From Isoetes taiwanensis (Eukaryota; Streptophyta; Lycopodiopsida; Isoetales; Isoetaceae): a DNA stretch of 64,000 nucleotides. Below, piece after piece: positions 22,329-32,060 of the stretch (its first letter is position 1; each line of letters begins with the position of its first letter). Position numbers and translations under genes: made by a program. Below the pieces are notes generated by a model. The model was not told where the DNA came from, ran no database searches, and saw only the letters and a program-made list of their open reading frames with translations. The DNA is taken from NCBI GenBank assembly GCA_021234155.1, contig JAJEKV010000042.1, positions 915,864 to 979,863 on the forward strand, read 5' to 3'.

Positions 22329-23918
22329 TTATACTCCATAGTTGAGTATTTGAGCAGTGTTCCCAGCTGCAACAGGTTCTCTTTCAGTATTGTTCTTTGT
22401 AACAGAATTACCCATGTTACCAGGGGTGCCAAGCCTCTCCACAGTAGTACTGTCTGACTGTTCAGTTATCCCAAGAGAATCAGGTAGTACAGTAATTCTT
22501 GGGGATGCATTGATTTTGAAACCAGAACTGCCAGATTTAGCAGACTTCCCTTGTCTCGAAATTTTGTTGCTGTTAATACTAGTAGTTGCAAACGTCCCTT
22601 TTAAGAAATCAATGGACTTGATTGTTTTTTCACAAATGTCTGTCATAGTCCCCTTTGGAAGACCAATTTTGAGATCAGCATGCGGATTACCAACTAGCTT
22701 CATTGTCATGCTGACCAGCATTCTTCTGACTTCCATATATCCTAAAAGGGCTAGTACCCCTGCTCTAAGTGCACCTTTGAGATGATTCCTGAGGGCTACC
22801 ATCTGACCAGCAAACGACATATTAGGATACATGATGTGGAGGTTGTTCAGCATATGCCAGACCGCTTGAACAAACCATATCATACTTTCATTACAATCTA
22901 TGGCAGCCTTACTCTTACCCCTGTTGTCACATATGCATTTGAAATACGGGCAAAGTGTACGCCACAGGCGCTTCAGGTAGAAGTCATCCCTATCTATGTT
23001 TGCATATGCCATATGGCCTTTCTGACATAAAATCATTAACTCGCTTTTGTTGCATTGCTTATCAAAGAATCTGGTATCCACGGGCAGTCTGATTTTTATC
23101 ATCTTCATTTTTTCCATTCTAACAGCAGCAGCTTTTGCATTATGAGCCTCTTCATTGGAGATATCCCCCAGTATCATCCATGCATCTTCACTGATAGGAG
23201 CTAGGGCCCCAAGATTCTTGGTCCGCCACAGGGCTTGATTACATAACAGGCCATGGCTCTCAACTAACCTTTCTGGAATAATAGGGAACCTGAGACAGTT
23301 TCTCAGCGTAAACTTGAAGTCCAGCCCCTTATTTTGGTTCTTTTGAGTTACTGCTGGGAGTTGAAGTAAAGCCTTATCTTCCTCGGTTAATAGGTCTGCT
23401 CCAAAGGGGTCATCTGTATTGGTTGATTCCTTAGTGGAATATTCTGGCATATCAACTCGGATCTGCTCATTTTCTTTACCATGCGAATTCTTTATATGGT
23501 TAACATCCTCTAGGGCAGTGACACCTAGAATAAAATCTTTTGCACTAGCATCTTCCATCATTGTGCATTCATAAATCATTTTAGGTAAACTATCATACAA
23601 CTCAACGATGAACGGATATACCTCTTCTTCTTTTTCTGATAGTCTGTTAATTTTAGGCAGTAACAGCAACCATTGGCTGAATCCTAGATGCGTGACCGCA
23701 GAAATCTGTTCAGGTGTACGCATTGCCTCTTTCTCCAATATTAATTCATGAACTTTCATGTTCTTGATACAGCATATGATGGTCTGCACCGCATTATTAG
23801 GACATTCAATCCTATTCTTATCATACCCAATGTCACACAGTTGTTTATTCCAAGTAGGAGAAATGATTTCAAACTCCACATCATCATCAGCCGCTTCCTG
23901 CATATTGCAAGTGTCCAA
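22329..23918 (-). CDS. 529-codon ORF of the Penelope-like unit, function unknown
   Basis: The ORF is intact from M at 23918 to TAA at 22329 on the same strand as the RT. The first residues follow a CAATATGCAG that could be a splice acceptor, so the true start may be an upstream exon, perhaps in the repeat. An acidic N-terminal part (ADDDVEFE) is followed by a globular middle with GFSQWLLLLPKINRL, a Cys-containing segment (CPYFKCICDNRGKSKAAIDC), an amphipathic stretch (NHLKGALRAGVLALLGYMEV) and a low-complexity Ser/Thr/Asn tail. I see no GIY-YIG, protease, integrase or zinc-knuckle signature. A nucleic-acid-binding or capsid-like role is possible but unsupported. Confidence 0.6.
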   Translation of the reverse strand: MDTCNMQEAADDDVEFEIISPTWNKQLCDIGYDKNRIECPNNAVQTIICCIKNMKVHELILEKEAMRTPEQISAVTHLGFSQWLLLLPKINRLSEKEEEVYPFIVELYDSLPKMIYECTMMEDASAKDFILGVTALEDVNHIKNSHGKENEQIRVDMPEYSTKESTNTDDPFGADLLTEEDKALLQLPAVTQKNQNKGLDFKFTLRNCLRFPIIPERLVESHGLLCNQALWRTKNLGALAPISEDAWMILGDISNEEAHNAKAAAVRMEKMKMIKIRLPVDTRFFDKQCNKSELMILCQKGHMAYANIDRDDFYLKRLWRTLCPYFKCICDNRGKSKAAIDCNESMIWFVQAVWHMLNNLHIMYPNMSFAGQMVALRNHLKGALRAGVLALLGYMEVRRMLVSMTMKLVGNPHADLKIGLPKGTMTDICEKTIKSIDFLKGTFATTSINSNKISRQGKSAKSGSSGFKINASPRITVLPDSLGITEQSDSTTVERLGTPGNMGNSVTKNNTEREPVAAGNTAQILNYGV

Positions 23919-24081
23919 GGACCATAGTAGCAGTTAGAGGAAAGTTAAATACGTAAAATTCAAGCAACCTGCATATTGGATATCTTTTCCTAAGTTGCAT
24001 CCTAGGACAGCATAGCCACTCAGGCCAACTGGAGAGAAAGTAAAAGACAACACCAGATATCTCCAGTGTAGTGAAGTATCT

Positions 24082-26383
24082 AAAAAAAACCCAGTCCGAA
24101 CTAGAATCCTAGACCTGACATCCGCCTTGGTCAATCCCTTGACGGTATTATCACTCTACTACTAGTCTGAGCCTTACTAGCATAGTGTCTTTTAATTTCT
24201 CGTCTTTAAATACTCTATCAGAAATTCACTATTGTATAGAACTTGTCAATCACTTTATACTGCTGTACTTTTTCATTTACAATAAGTCATTAGAATAAGG
24301 TGGTCTTAGATATGTTTATATGTTTTTGAACCTTTAAACCTCACCACATTTGAACCTCATTGTGAATTATCCAGACCATTGGTCAATAACTACTGTTTTG
24401 TATAGAAGCCTTTTGAGAAAAGCATTAGATCATTCTGGAACCTATCTGTTTTACTCAGCCAGATTGAATAATTTTATAGTGTTTCAACTAGATCTCCATA
24501 ACCTAGGTTAAACTCACTACAATAGTGGTATTCATCAACCATGTCGGCTACCATAATGGGTACTTTTTCATTGTGGTTAGAGGTTTGTTAACACCAGCCA
24601 AACCAGAGCTAATGATTACCTTATAGTTACCACTTATCATTATGGATCTTCTAGTATTACTCTCAACTCGTTTTTCAAACTTATGAACAGATGAATCTAC
24701 AAGCATTGGTATGTCCATCTGTAGTTTAAACTGGATAATACAAATTTAAAACATATTTCCATATTACTGATATAAATATGCCAGAATTGTTTTACAAAAT
24801 TAGACCTGTGTCTTAGCTATTTCTGACCAGCAATATCTTTGAAAATGATATGTCATATCCTATATATTGGACCAGTATTCTTATCTCAATAGACTGTAAC
24901 ACATGTTCAGCTGGACTGTCTAGTCAAACATCCATAAAGTCTTAAAGGACAGAAATTATATCATCAGTTAAACCAAGTTGTAAAGATGAAAACATAAGAA
25001 ATGTAACCCTGATATGTTAACCAGCCCATATGCTGCAGCAGAAAGAAGCACGTTGCTAAGTCTTCCTCAGAATGGATCCGTCCTTCTAGCAATACCCAAC
25101 TATTAAAACAAAGGAGACAATGAGTAGAAAACCCCGTACCTGCAGCCAAACAATACCCTGTTAGCATTAAAAATGGTAACAAGGCAAGGGCCAAAAGGTA
25201 CATTGGGGTTTTCAGCTCATCGCTGATTGCCCATTGTCCCTTTTGCCCTATTAGTAGGTTTTTGCTAGAATATTAATCATAAATCTGAAATCTATACTTG
25301 TGGAGTCACAATCTACTGATCACATGTGTATGTGTATTTACATTCTAAGCATGCTTAGATCCCAAAATGTTCTTCAATAATAAATAATCCTCTACAATGG
25401 AATATTTAAAAGCTGTTAGATCTTCTATAGCTATCATCATAACTATGCAAACAGTCCTCAATGTATTATTTCAGCATATATCTAGACTGTACTGCTGTAA
25501 AATGGATGTCTTAATGGCATAAAGATCACTGTTTTATTATCATATGATCCTGTGAAAAGTAACAAAAAGACCAGTATTCTTTGAACACTTAACCTCTCAC
25601 GGATTTATTAATGAAATTCTGAACCAGATCAAAAATATGTACTCTCTAAGAACACAATAAAAAACCTGATCGAAGTCAAGATCTTCATCAAGCTCCTGAG
25701 TATCGTGCACTCTATTTGCTGCATGATATTCTTCTTGGCGCCTCTTGCCAGCTATCTTAGGGCTCCTCTGATAGCCCATTCTATCATCCTTAAAGCTTCC
25801 GCCTCTTCTTAAGCCATAGCTACCTCTACTGCCTCTGGAATCCATGCTCTTAACCGGTCTATCAGCTCTCAAAGCATAAGCGGCAAACTCCCGCTTCAGG
25901 TCTGCAATTTTTAACTCTTCCTCATCTGAACTAGATGTGTAACACCCATCCGAATCAAAGCCCATAATGTGGGCGCATATATCCAAACGATTTTTATTCT
26001 GGCATGCCTTGTGAAATCCTACCAAGGTATAAAATTTGGTCAGGTCGGCTTTTCCACCGTTTCTGGCCGCCACCATTAAATGCTAACCCTAAACCAAGGT
26101 TCTTTATTTACCTTATCCATTTATACATATCGTATACGTATGTATGATGTTCACCTACTAACCTTTTAGAGGATAATAAATAACCAGTCGATTGGATTTC
26201 ATAGAGTCTATGTCCACAAGACCAGTCCATATATTTTTAATGATCTGCTTCATTTTGAACCCTTTACAACAAGTTTAATTCCCAGTACCGTATAAAATAG
26301 ACCATTATATTGTTATTTATACATTTTGAACACTGTCAAAGATGTGTGAAGTTAGAATAATATAGCAGAGCCACACATATGCA

Positions 26384-26393
<10 letters not shown>
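24082..26393 (-). repeat. long direct repeat, copy 2
   Basis: It matches copy 1 end to end, 2296 bp between A tracts. The right boundary runs into A30 (26386-26415) rather than A8. It carries the better-preserved small ORF (26076-25597) and a second exon-like block (25130-25030, WVLLEGRIHSEEDLATC). Confidence 0.93.
25597..26076 (-). CDS. repeat-borne ORF, basic/acidic with an RG-rich segment; function unknown
   Basis: It starts MVAARNGGKADL about 310 bp inside the repeat and has a Cys/His-containing N-terminal part (FHKACQ, DICAHIMGFD), an acidic SSSDEEE run, an RG/G patch (SRGSRGSYGLRRGGS) and a charged tail (DTQELDEDLDFDQ). A consensus-like donor CAG/GTTTTTT directly after DFDQ (about 25673) suggests the coding exon ends there and is spliced onward. 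The last 23 codons of the ORF would then be intron read-through. A telomere-like TTTAGGGTTAG (telo-box) lies just upstream of the ATG. RG patches often bind RNA, but no domain is recognised. Confidence 0.45.
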   Translation of the reverse strand: MVAARNGGKADLTKFYTLVGFHKACQNKNRLDICAHIMGFDSDGCYTSSSDEEELKIADLKREFAAYALRADRPVKSMDSRGSRGSYGLRRGGSFKDDRMGYQRSPKIAGKRRQEEYHAANRVHDTQELDEDLDFDQVFYCVLREYIFLIWFRISLINP

Positions 26394-26415
<22 letters not shown>

Positions 26416-26417
<2 letters not shown>

Positions 26418-26954
26418 AGGACTACCAAAAGAATGGACGAATAAACCTTAACATAACGATACCTTCTCAAGCAAATCGTCGTCACATTTTGCTCTTGTTC
26501 CAGCGATCTCGAAACCCTCTGCTACACCGACCGGAGCGACGTCAGAACCATATGTACTAAGTCCCGAAGGCAAAATGCGAATGAGGTTAATTCTGGACCC
26601 TCGACAACTATGAAATTAATTCTAGACGGCTAGGGGCTAGAGCCCTACTAAATGTTATCCCACGTTTTGGCTTAGATTCCCAAATATTTGAGATATTGGG
26701 CGGAGATACAATGGTTCGACCTTCTAGGCACATTGAATAAGGAAAATCGTGTAACCCATTACATGTTGACATGTGGGTGCCAAGTCACTTGCCTTCTATA
26801 CTTTCTTGCCGCATCATAGTATTATTAGAAACAAAAGAGGTTTCTTCTCATTGGATACCATCAAAAACTGACGTGTATTTTCTTGAATTTCATAATGGGC
26901 TCCAAAGAGACCCCATTTTAGCTCTAATGACACTGTACAATTATATAGGACAAT
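26416..26954. other. spacer between the Penelope-like unit and the LINE
   Basis: No gene is seen. It may contain the 3' untranslated end of the minus-strand LINE, but no poly(A) or target duplication marks the junction. Confidence 0.4.
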
Positions 26955-29900
26955 TCAATACTGTCCCGGAGGACACAATTGAGTCTGTGCATCCATAACC
27001 TCCTGGAGGTATGACCTTAACAAGCCCACGGACGCCGTATTCAATAACTCATGCAACGGCTTGCCAGTCACTAGTAACCGAACATACCGCGCTCGGATAT
27101 GGGCAAACGTGTGGTAGATCTGGAGGGCATGACATTCATCTCCAATGGCACTCTGGTGGCAACACTGACAAAGCCTCTCCTCCCGTGCTTCCCGAGTCCA
27201 ATGCCCTTGTCTCAAAGCGGAGATGATGTGCACCCGTGCGAATGGAAGCTATAAGTTTGCGCTTCTTCATGGGCAAATAGGTGCAAAAGTACTGGTATGG
27301 GCCTCTCGTGAGTCTAGGATTGACTTGCTGATAGTGTGCCAGCTTAACGTGCGTCAGAACGTCTGCATCCCAGAGCTTGCGAAGGAAAGTAGCATCTAGG
27401 TATAGCTTTAGTGCATTGTGATCCTTCTTTGTCCGTACACTGTACGCATCTGTTTGCCTGTACACCCCAACGTGAGAACCACTGAGCTTGCTTATCCTTC
27501 CAGCAGGCTTTGAGGCATTGGGGACCCATTGCTACAGCCAAAGCAAGGTTGGGCTAACGTGTATCACCCATAGCGACCACCTTCTGGAAGTAAATAATAT
27601 GGCGTTCCAATGCAGCCTGTTGAAGAGGTAGAAAACTTGTCTCCTGGAGTAGGATCTGGTATGGAACTGTGGACTTTACCCCAAGGGCTCGTGCCAAGAA
27701 GGCTTTCTGCACCTGCTCGAGATCATTCCAGGTGGTGAGGGATATCACCGGATCCTACACTTCTACCCCATACAGGAGGACCTGCTCGATCAAGGCCCTA
27801 AACAAGTGTGACTGGTGGCCCCAAGCATACAACTATGCCTTATGGCTGTTGTTCTGTATGGCATATAGTGCTTTCCAACCCGCCGTTACCCGCAACCTGA
27901 TGCAGCATCCCAGTGGGTGGTAGTAAAGAACTCGATCCCCAAGTACTTGTAGGTCAGAGCCACCTCTACATCTTGTCCCTGGTAAGTGAATGAGGGAAGC
28001 CTTGGCTGACGGGTTGACGAAACTAGCAGCACCCTAGTTTTGGCCAAGTTAACTTGCATGCCAGTAAATCGGCAAAAAGTGTCAAGAGCATCCATATGAC
28101 GTTGCATGTCCTCTGGAGTATAAGTCAGGAGGTTGACATCGTCAGCATATATGAATTGCCGGATTGTGTAATGCATGAGATGGGCGCCCGCACCTCCATG
28201 CTTAGAAAGCCAATCTTCCAGCCGGTCAATGTATAGGCCAAAGAGTGTGGGGGAGAGGGGGCAACCCTGACGTACTCCAATACTACTGATTACTGGCTCT
28301 CTTCATGATGTGATACGGCCTGAGCATGCCTCATATAACCTGTATATTGTGTTCTACAAGTCAAGAGGAGTCTGTCCCCAGCTGCCGCAATCTGTCCCAT
28401 AACTTGTCCCGGGTCACTGTGTCAAAAGCTTTTGCGAAATCCACGAAACAACAGTACAGGTTTTTCCGGCGATTCCTGCTATCCTCAATCAGTGTGCGCA
28501 GAGTGAAGATATAATCAATGGTGGAATGCCTGGGCCGAAAGCCTGCTTGTGTGAGAGCTCGCACATCTGCCTCTTCTGCTCATATTGTCAGCCGCTACTC
28601 AAGGATGCCAGCCAATAGTTTTGCAAAGAGAGAGCTGACCATAATAGTGCGATAGTTGGCTGGGCATTGAGGGTCCCCTGCCTTGTATATGGGCACAACT
28701 CTACTAGTGGTCCACTGCGGAGGGAAGCCTTCTTGCAATGCTTTATTGAATAGTGCCGTGAGGACAGGCAGTGGAGGTCCAACTCATTTCAAAAGTTCCG
28801 CCTGCATGCCATCTAAATCTGTTGCCTTCCCATTAGCTAGGCATTTCAGGCCCATGATGACATCCCCCTAGCCAGGCCCATCCGTGGAGTGCCCGGCTCC
28901 CGAGCGGATCATAAAGCTGTTGCAAGTACTGTACCCATTGCTCCGAGGTGATGTTCCCTGTGGGCGGTATAGCCTTGCTCAATATCTTTCTCCATAATGT
29001 CTTGGGATGCCGATCCAAGAGACCGAACATCTGTTGCTGGTGCTCTGCGAGGTATTTGGCTTTCTTGTTCTTGAGGAAGAAGCAGTATTGACTGATGGCC
29101 TGTGGGTGGGAGGCGGGATCAATGACTTGTGGAGTTCTCGTTTGAGCTCTCGGCACTCGTCATCAAACCATCTGTTGCGGGGGAAGGTGGTAGTGCCGGA
29201 GGTTCTCCAGGAGTGGCCTCTCCCAAAGCATCTTTCAACAGAAGCAGGTAAATCAGCTGAACAGATTGCTGCTGAAGCGTGGGGAGTTGCAGTAGTCCTG
29301 CCAGATCACCCTCAAGCATCTGGACATAGGTCCCTGCACGGTCGTAGTCTAGGTGCAGCTGGGGCACCTGGATGTTGAGGCAATGGATGCACGGGGAGCT
29401 TGCCATTGTATATGCACGAATAGGGGCTGGTGGTCTGAGTCCACTTCCTCGTCCCGAGTGTTTAAATTTGTTCCAATGGAAAAATGGGTAACCAGGTGCA
29501 GATCATGTTCCTCGACCAACACATAATCCACCACACTGGAGCCGCCCTCTTGGTTCTCCTGTCTACAAGTGCAGTGGCTGGAAGATGGCCATTGTGCCAA
29601 CCCATTACAAATAACCAGGTCAAAGATACTACCCAGCAACGACAACTGCCTGCCATAGCGTGAAATATAATTTTCATTTGATATCCTTGACCAAGCCATC
29701 TTTGCGGGGTTCAACTGCAAGACGTCCTCTGTCATGGACTCAAATTTCGGGACATGTTCGGCTCGTGTGCGTGCATTAAAGTCTCCAAGCAGCATGACCT
29801 TGCCCATTGTTTGTGCTGTTGTATGTGATTATATAGATCGACATAGGGCTCCAATCTATCCACACCCAAATGAATGTTATAAAAGTTGCTCTCGGCATGT

Positions 29901-30200
29901 GGAAAGTAGCATGCTGCTATGAAGAGGATGCTGCCACTGTCATGCTGCACGCACACCTACAAGTAGCGATTGTACCTGTCTATTTTGTGCAGTGAGACTG
30001 ACTGCCCCAAGGTTGCACAATAGTAGCAGGCAAACCCCCCATGCCCTCGCTTGCCTATGCACTCGTTGAACACCGAGAAATGCAAATAGCCTGGGAGGTT
30101 TGACAGTCTGTGCCCTGCATGTTCCCATGTTTCCATGAGGAAAATGAGATCCATATCTAGTGCAATGGAGTTGAGACTCTCCCCTTTCTACCAAAGGAGG
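26955..30200 (-). pseudogene. LINE ORF2: AP endonuclease - reverse transcriptase - Cys/His region
   Basis: Endonuclease motifs: FLMETWEH (near 30140), MLLGDFNAR (near 29795) and DSDHQPLFV (near 29430). RT motifs: AGFRPRHSTIDYIF (near 28545), CCFVDFAKAFD (near 28460), RQGCPLSPTLFGLYI (near 28270) and the catalytic FIYADDVNLL (near 28150), followed by GMQVNLAKT. The C-terminal region has RTGAHHLRFET and LCQCCHQSAIGDECHAL (near 27170), the conserved Cys/His box of many LINEs, ending PPGQY. At least four frame changes or stops break it. The protein would nick target DNA and prime cDNA synthesis there. Confidence 0.87.
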
Positions 30201-30238
30201 CTCCGAGAGTTCCAAGATACCATCCGGAGGCACATTTC

Positions 30239-30990
30239 CTATTTGTTGGCATTTGATGTGGACGCACGATGATCTGATCCGGCTGTAGGGGGAGCAGTGT
30301 GCGGTGCATGAGCAGCAGTTGTGGGAACAGTTGGAGCAGCGGGAGCAGGAGGTGCAGTAGGGGTACTGGTGGCAGTAGAAGGAGTGGCAGCCGGAGGAGC
30401 AGCTCTTGTAGCGGTAGCAATGGGGCCTCTGGATGTTGTAGCAGCTTGACGCATTGCCTCGGTGACCTCAGCAGGCACCGGCCTAAAAATGCGAAGCTTG
30501 CCTCGGACCAATCCTGCAGCGCCCCCTCGACGGCGGACGTCCCTGGCTTGAGCCAGCTGTTGCCAGGGGGACTCTTGTTGCATCAGAGTAAGATCCTGGT
30601 CAACATATACAGAGTAGTCCCCTTCAATTGCTTACTCTGATGCAAAATTGCCTCACGCACTGCACACTGGCTGTCCTGTGCCATGGTCTCTATGGTGGTG
30701 AGGATGGAGTCCACGCAAGCTCGCAGGTCAGCAAGACCCTGCTTCTCTTGTTGCCTCTCAAAGTGTGCCAAGTGAAGCCCATTTTCTAACTACTGCATGG
30801 GGGTCTTCATCTCTGCAATTAGTTGCCTCTCCACTGCCAACTATCTTTTGAACACATGGGACGCTGAAGATTGGAACTCTTCTGCAAGTCCTGCAATCCG
30901 GGTTCTGTTGCTCTCAATTTGTTCCTCCATTTGTTTCAAGGCTTTCGTCTACGCCTGCGCTTGGTGCATTGTCGGGCCTGAGCAGCCTTC
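30239..30990 (-). pseudogene. LINE ORF1-like protein: coiled coil then Ala/Pro/Thr-rich tail
   Basis: The minus strand encodes a long heptad-like region (KQMEEQIESNRTRIAGLAEE, then ERQQEKQGLADLRACVDSIL) followed, after a frame change near 30583, by an R/G-rich stretch and a long Ala-Pro-Thr-rich tail (APPAPAAPTVPTTAA). Three in-frame stops in the coiled coil are all TAG. Position directly upstream of the endonuclease ORF and coiled-coil character fit a LINE ORF1. No zinc knuckle or RRM is seen. Confidence 0.55.
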
Positions 30991-31439
30991 ATCTGTCTCT
31001 CGGATCGATCTCATAAATTGGGCCTTTGCCCAGGCCTCCCTTCCTCATGGAAGAGGTTTCTCCCTTGTCCCTGTTATCCGGTCGGGGCCTTTTTCGCGGC
31101 GGTCCCTCCCCCTAGTTCTCCCAGGCGGGCTGGGGCTGGGGGATGTCTCCCTCTAAGTGGGGGTCTGGGCAAGGGGCTACATAAGTGGCCATGGGATATG
31201 AAGGGGGATTAAAGAGCTTAAAGAGTGAAATGGCTATTAAGAGTTAAGAAATGGCTAGAAAACATAGATGATGCTCGCCCTCAATGGTTGGCCAGGGGGG
31301 GGTTGGAGGGGTTCAACCTTGTGGGGGGGAGGTTCGATTCTGGCTACTGTCAGAATTCTTTTGAGGTGGGCCTGGCTCGAAGAAGCTTTTGGAATAGGCT
31401 GGAATGGGCTTGGACATACTTAAGAAGGGCGCAAAAGGC

Positions 31440-31735
31440 AACTCACCCCGTGTATTTTAAGTGTGCAAGCTACTCAAATACTATCACGCCGTGTATCCTC
31501 AAATACGGTCTCACCCCGCGTATTTTAAGTGTGCCAGCTCCTCAAATACTGTCACGCCGTGTATCCTCAAATACTGTCACGCCATGTATCTTGAATGTGC
31601 AAGCCGTGTATCTTGAATGTGCAAGCTACTCAAATACTGTCACCCCGCATATGTTGAGTGTGCAAGCTACTCAAATACTGTCACCCCGCGCATTTTGAGT
31701 GTGCTAGCTACTCAGTATTTGAGTGAAGTTTTAGC
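31440..31735 (+). repeat. degenerate minisatellite
   Basis: Blocks built from CTCAAATACTGTCACCCCG and TATTTTGAGTGTGCAAGCTA alternate at least six times with length variants. Another copy of the second block occurs at 31838-31860. Confidence 0.8.
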
Positions 31736-31769
31736 TCAGATATTGAGCTGACATTTCCAGGTTATGTGC

Positions 31770-32056
31770 TTTATGAGCTCAGATATTTCCATGTTACGTG
31801 CTTCGTCAGGTACAATGTAGCACTTATTGGCTAGTGTATTTTGAGTGTGCTAGCCACTCAAATACTGACGTTTGAGTGAAGCTTTGGTACTAATGCTAAA
31901 GTACCGTGATCTTTGGATTTTGTCAGCTCAGATATTGCCATGTTACGTGCTTCGTCAGGTACAATGGGTGAGACTTGGCCTTGCATTGACGAAGGTTGTA
32001 CACCTTTCTCTATACTTGGCCTTGCATTGACCAAGGTTGTACACCTTTCTCCATTA
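31770..32056 (+). repeat. two further direct duplications
   Basis: AGCTCAGATATT..CATGTTACGTGCTTCGTCAGGTACAATG occurs at about 31778-31813 and 31926-31963. Immediately after, a 43-bp unit beginning CTTGGCCTTGCATTGAC is tandemly duplicated (31975-32017 and 32018-32060 approximately). Confidence 0.8.
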
Positions 32057-32060
32057 TTTC

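Larger units (their letters stand above)
18003..26415 (-). mobile_element. Penelope-like retroelement with 2.3-kb direct terminal repeats
   Basis: Two direct repeats of about 2.3 kb (18003-20314 and 24082-26393) flank a 3767-bp interior that codes on the minus strand. The interior carries a Penelope-like RT (20470-22015) and a 529-codon ORF of unknown function. Each repeat carries one further small ORF with the same orientation. Penelope-like elements are known to form such pseudo-LTR arrangements by partial tandem copies and can retain introns, and exon-like junctions are visible here. The outer ends abut (TA)n on the left and a 30-base A run on the right. No TG..CA termini or 4-6-bp target duplication is seen, which argues against an LTR element. 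Confidence 0.7.
26955..31000 (-). mobile_element. non-LTR retrotransposon (LINE) with ORF1, APE endonuclease and RT, decayed
   Basis: On the minus strand, 5' to 3': GC-rich leader, coiled-coil/proline-alanine ORF1, AP-type endonuclease, reverse transcriptase and a Cys/His C-terminal region. Several stops and frameshifts break both ORFs. The leader may extend to about 31150. The 3' tail is not clear. Confidence 0.85.

Noticed and set aside
24964-25203. ORF in copy 2 with a signal-peptide-like start (MYLLALALLPFLMLTGYCLA)
   Set aside because: The hydrophobic start is not kept in copy 1 and lies next to splice-like sites. It looks like intron read into an exon rather than a secreted protein.
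18003-26393. Ordinary LTR retrotransposon with 2.3-kb LTRs
   Set aside because: No TG..CA ends, no target duplication, no primer-binding site or polypurine tract at the repeat borders, and the interior RT is Penelope-like without integrase.
26300-26415. Plus-strand retroposon ending AATAAA plus A30
   Set aside because: All coding sequence in the unit is on the minus strand. The A run is better explained as the insertion target or unit boundary.
30157-30640. Gly/Ser- and Leu/Pro-rich ORFs on both strands
   Set aside because: They are shadows of the Ala/Pro/Thr-rich LINE ORF1 tail.
31283-31345. tRNA gene or SINE head (A box-like TGGTTGGCCAGG, B box-like GGTTCGATTC)
   Set aside because: The G-run-rich sequence does not fold into a cloverleaf, and no SINE body or tail follows.
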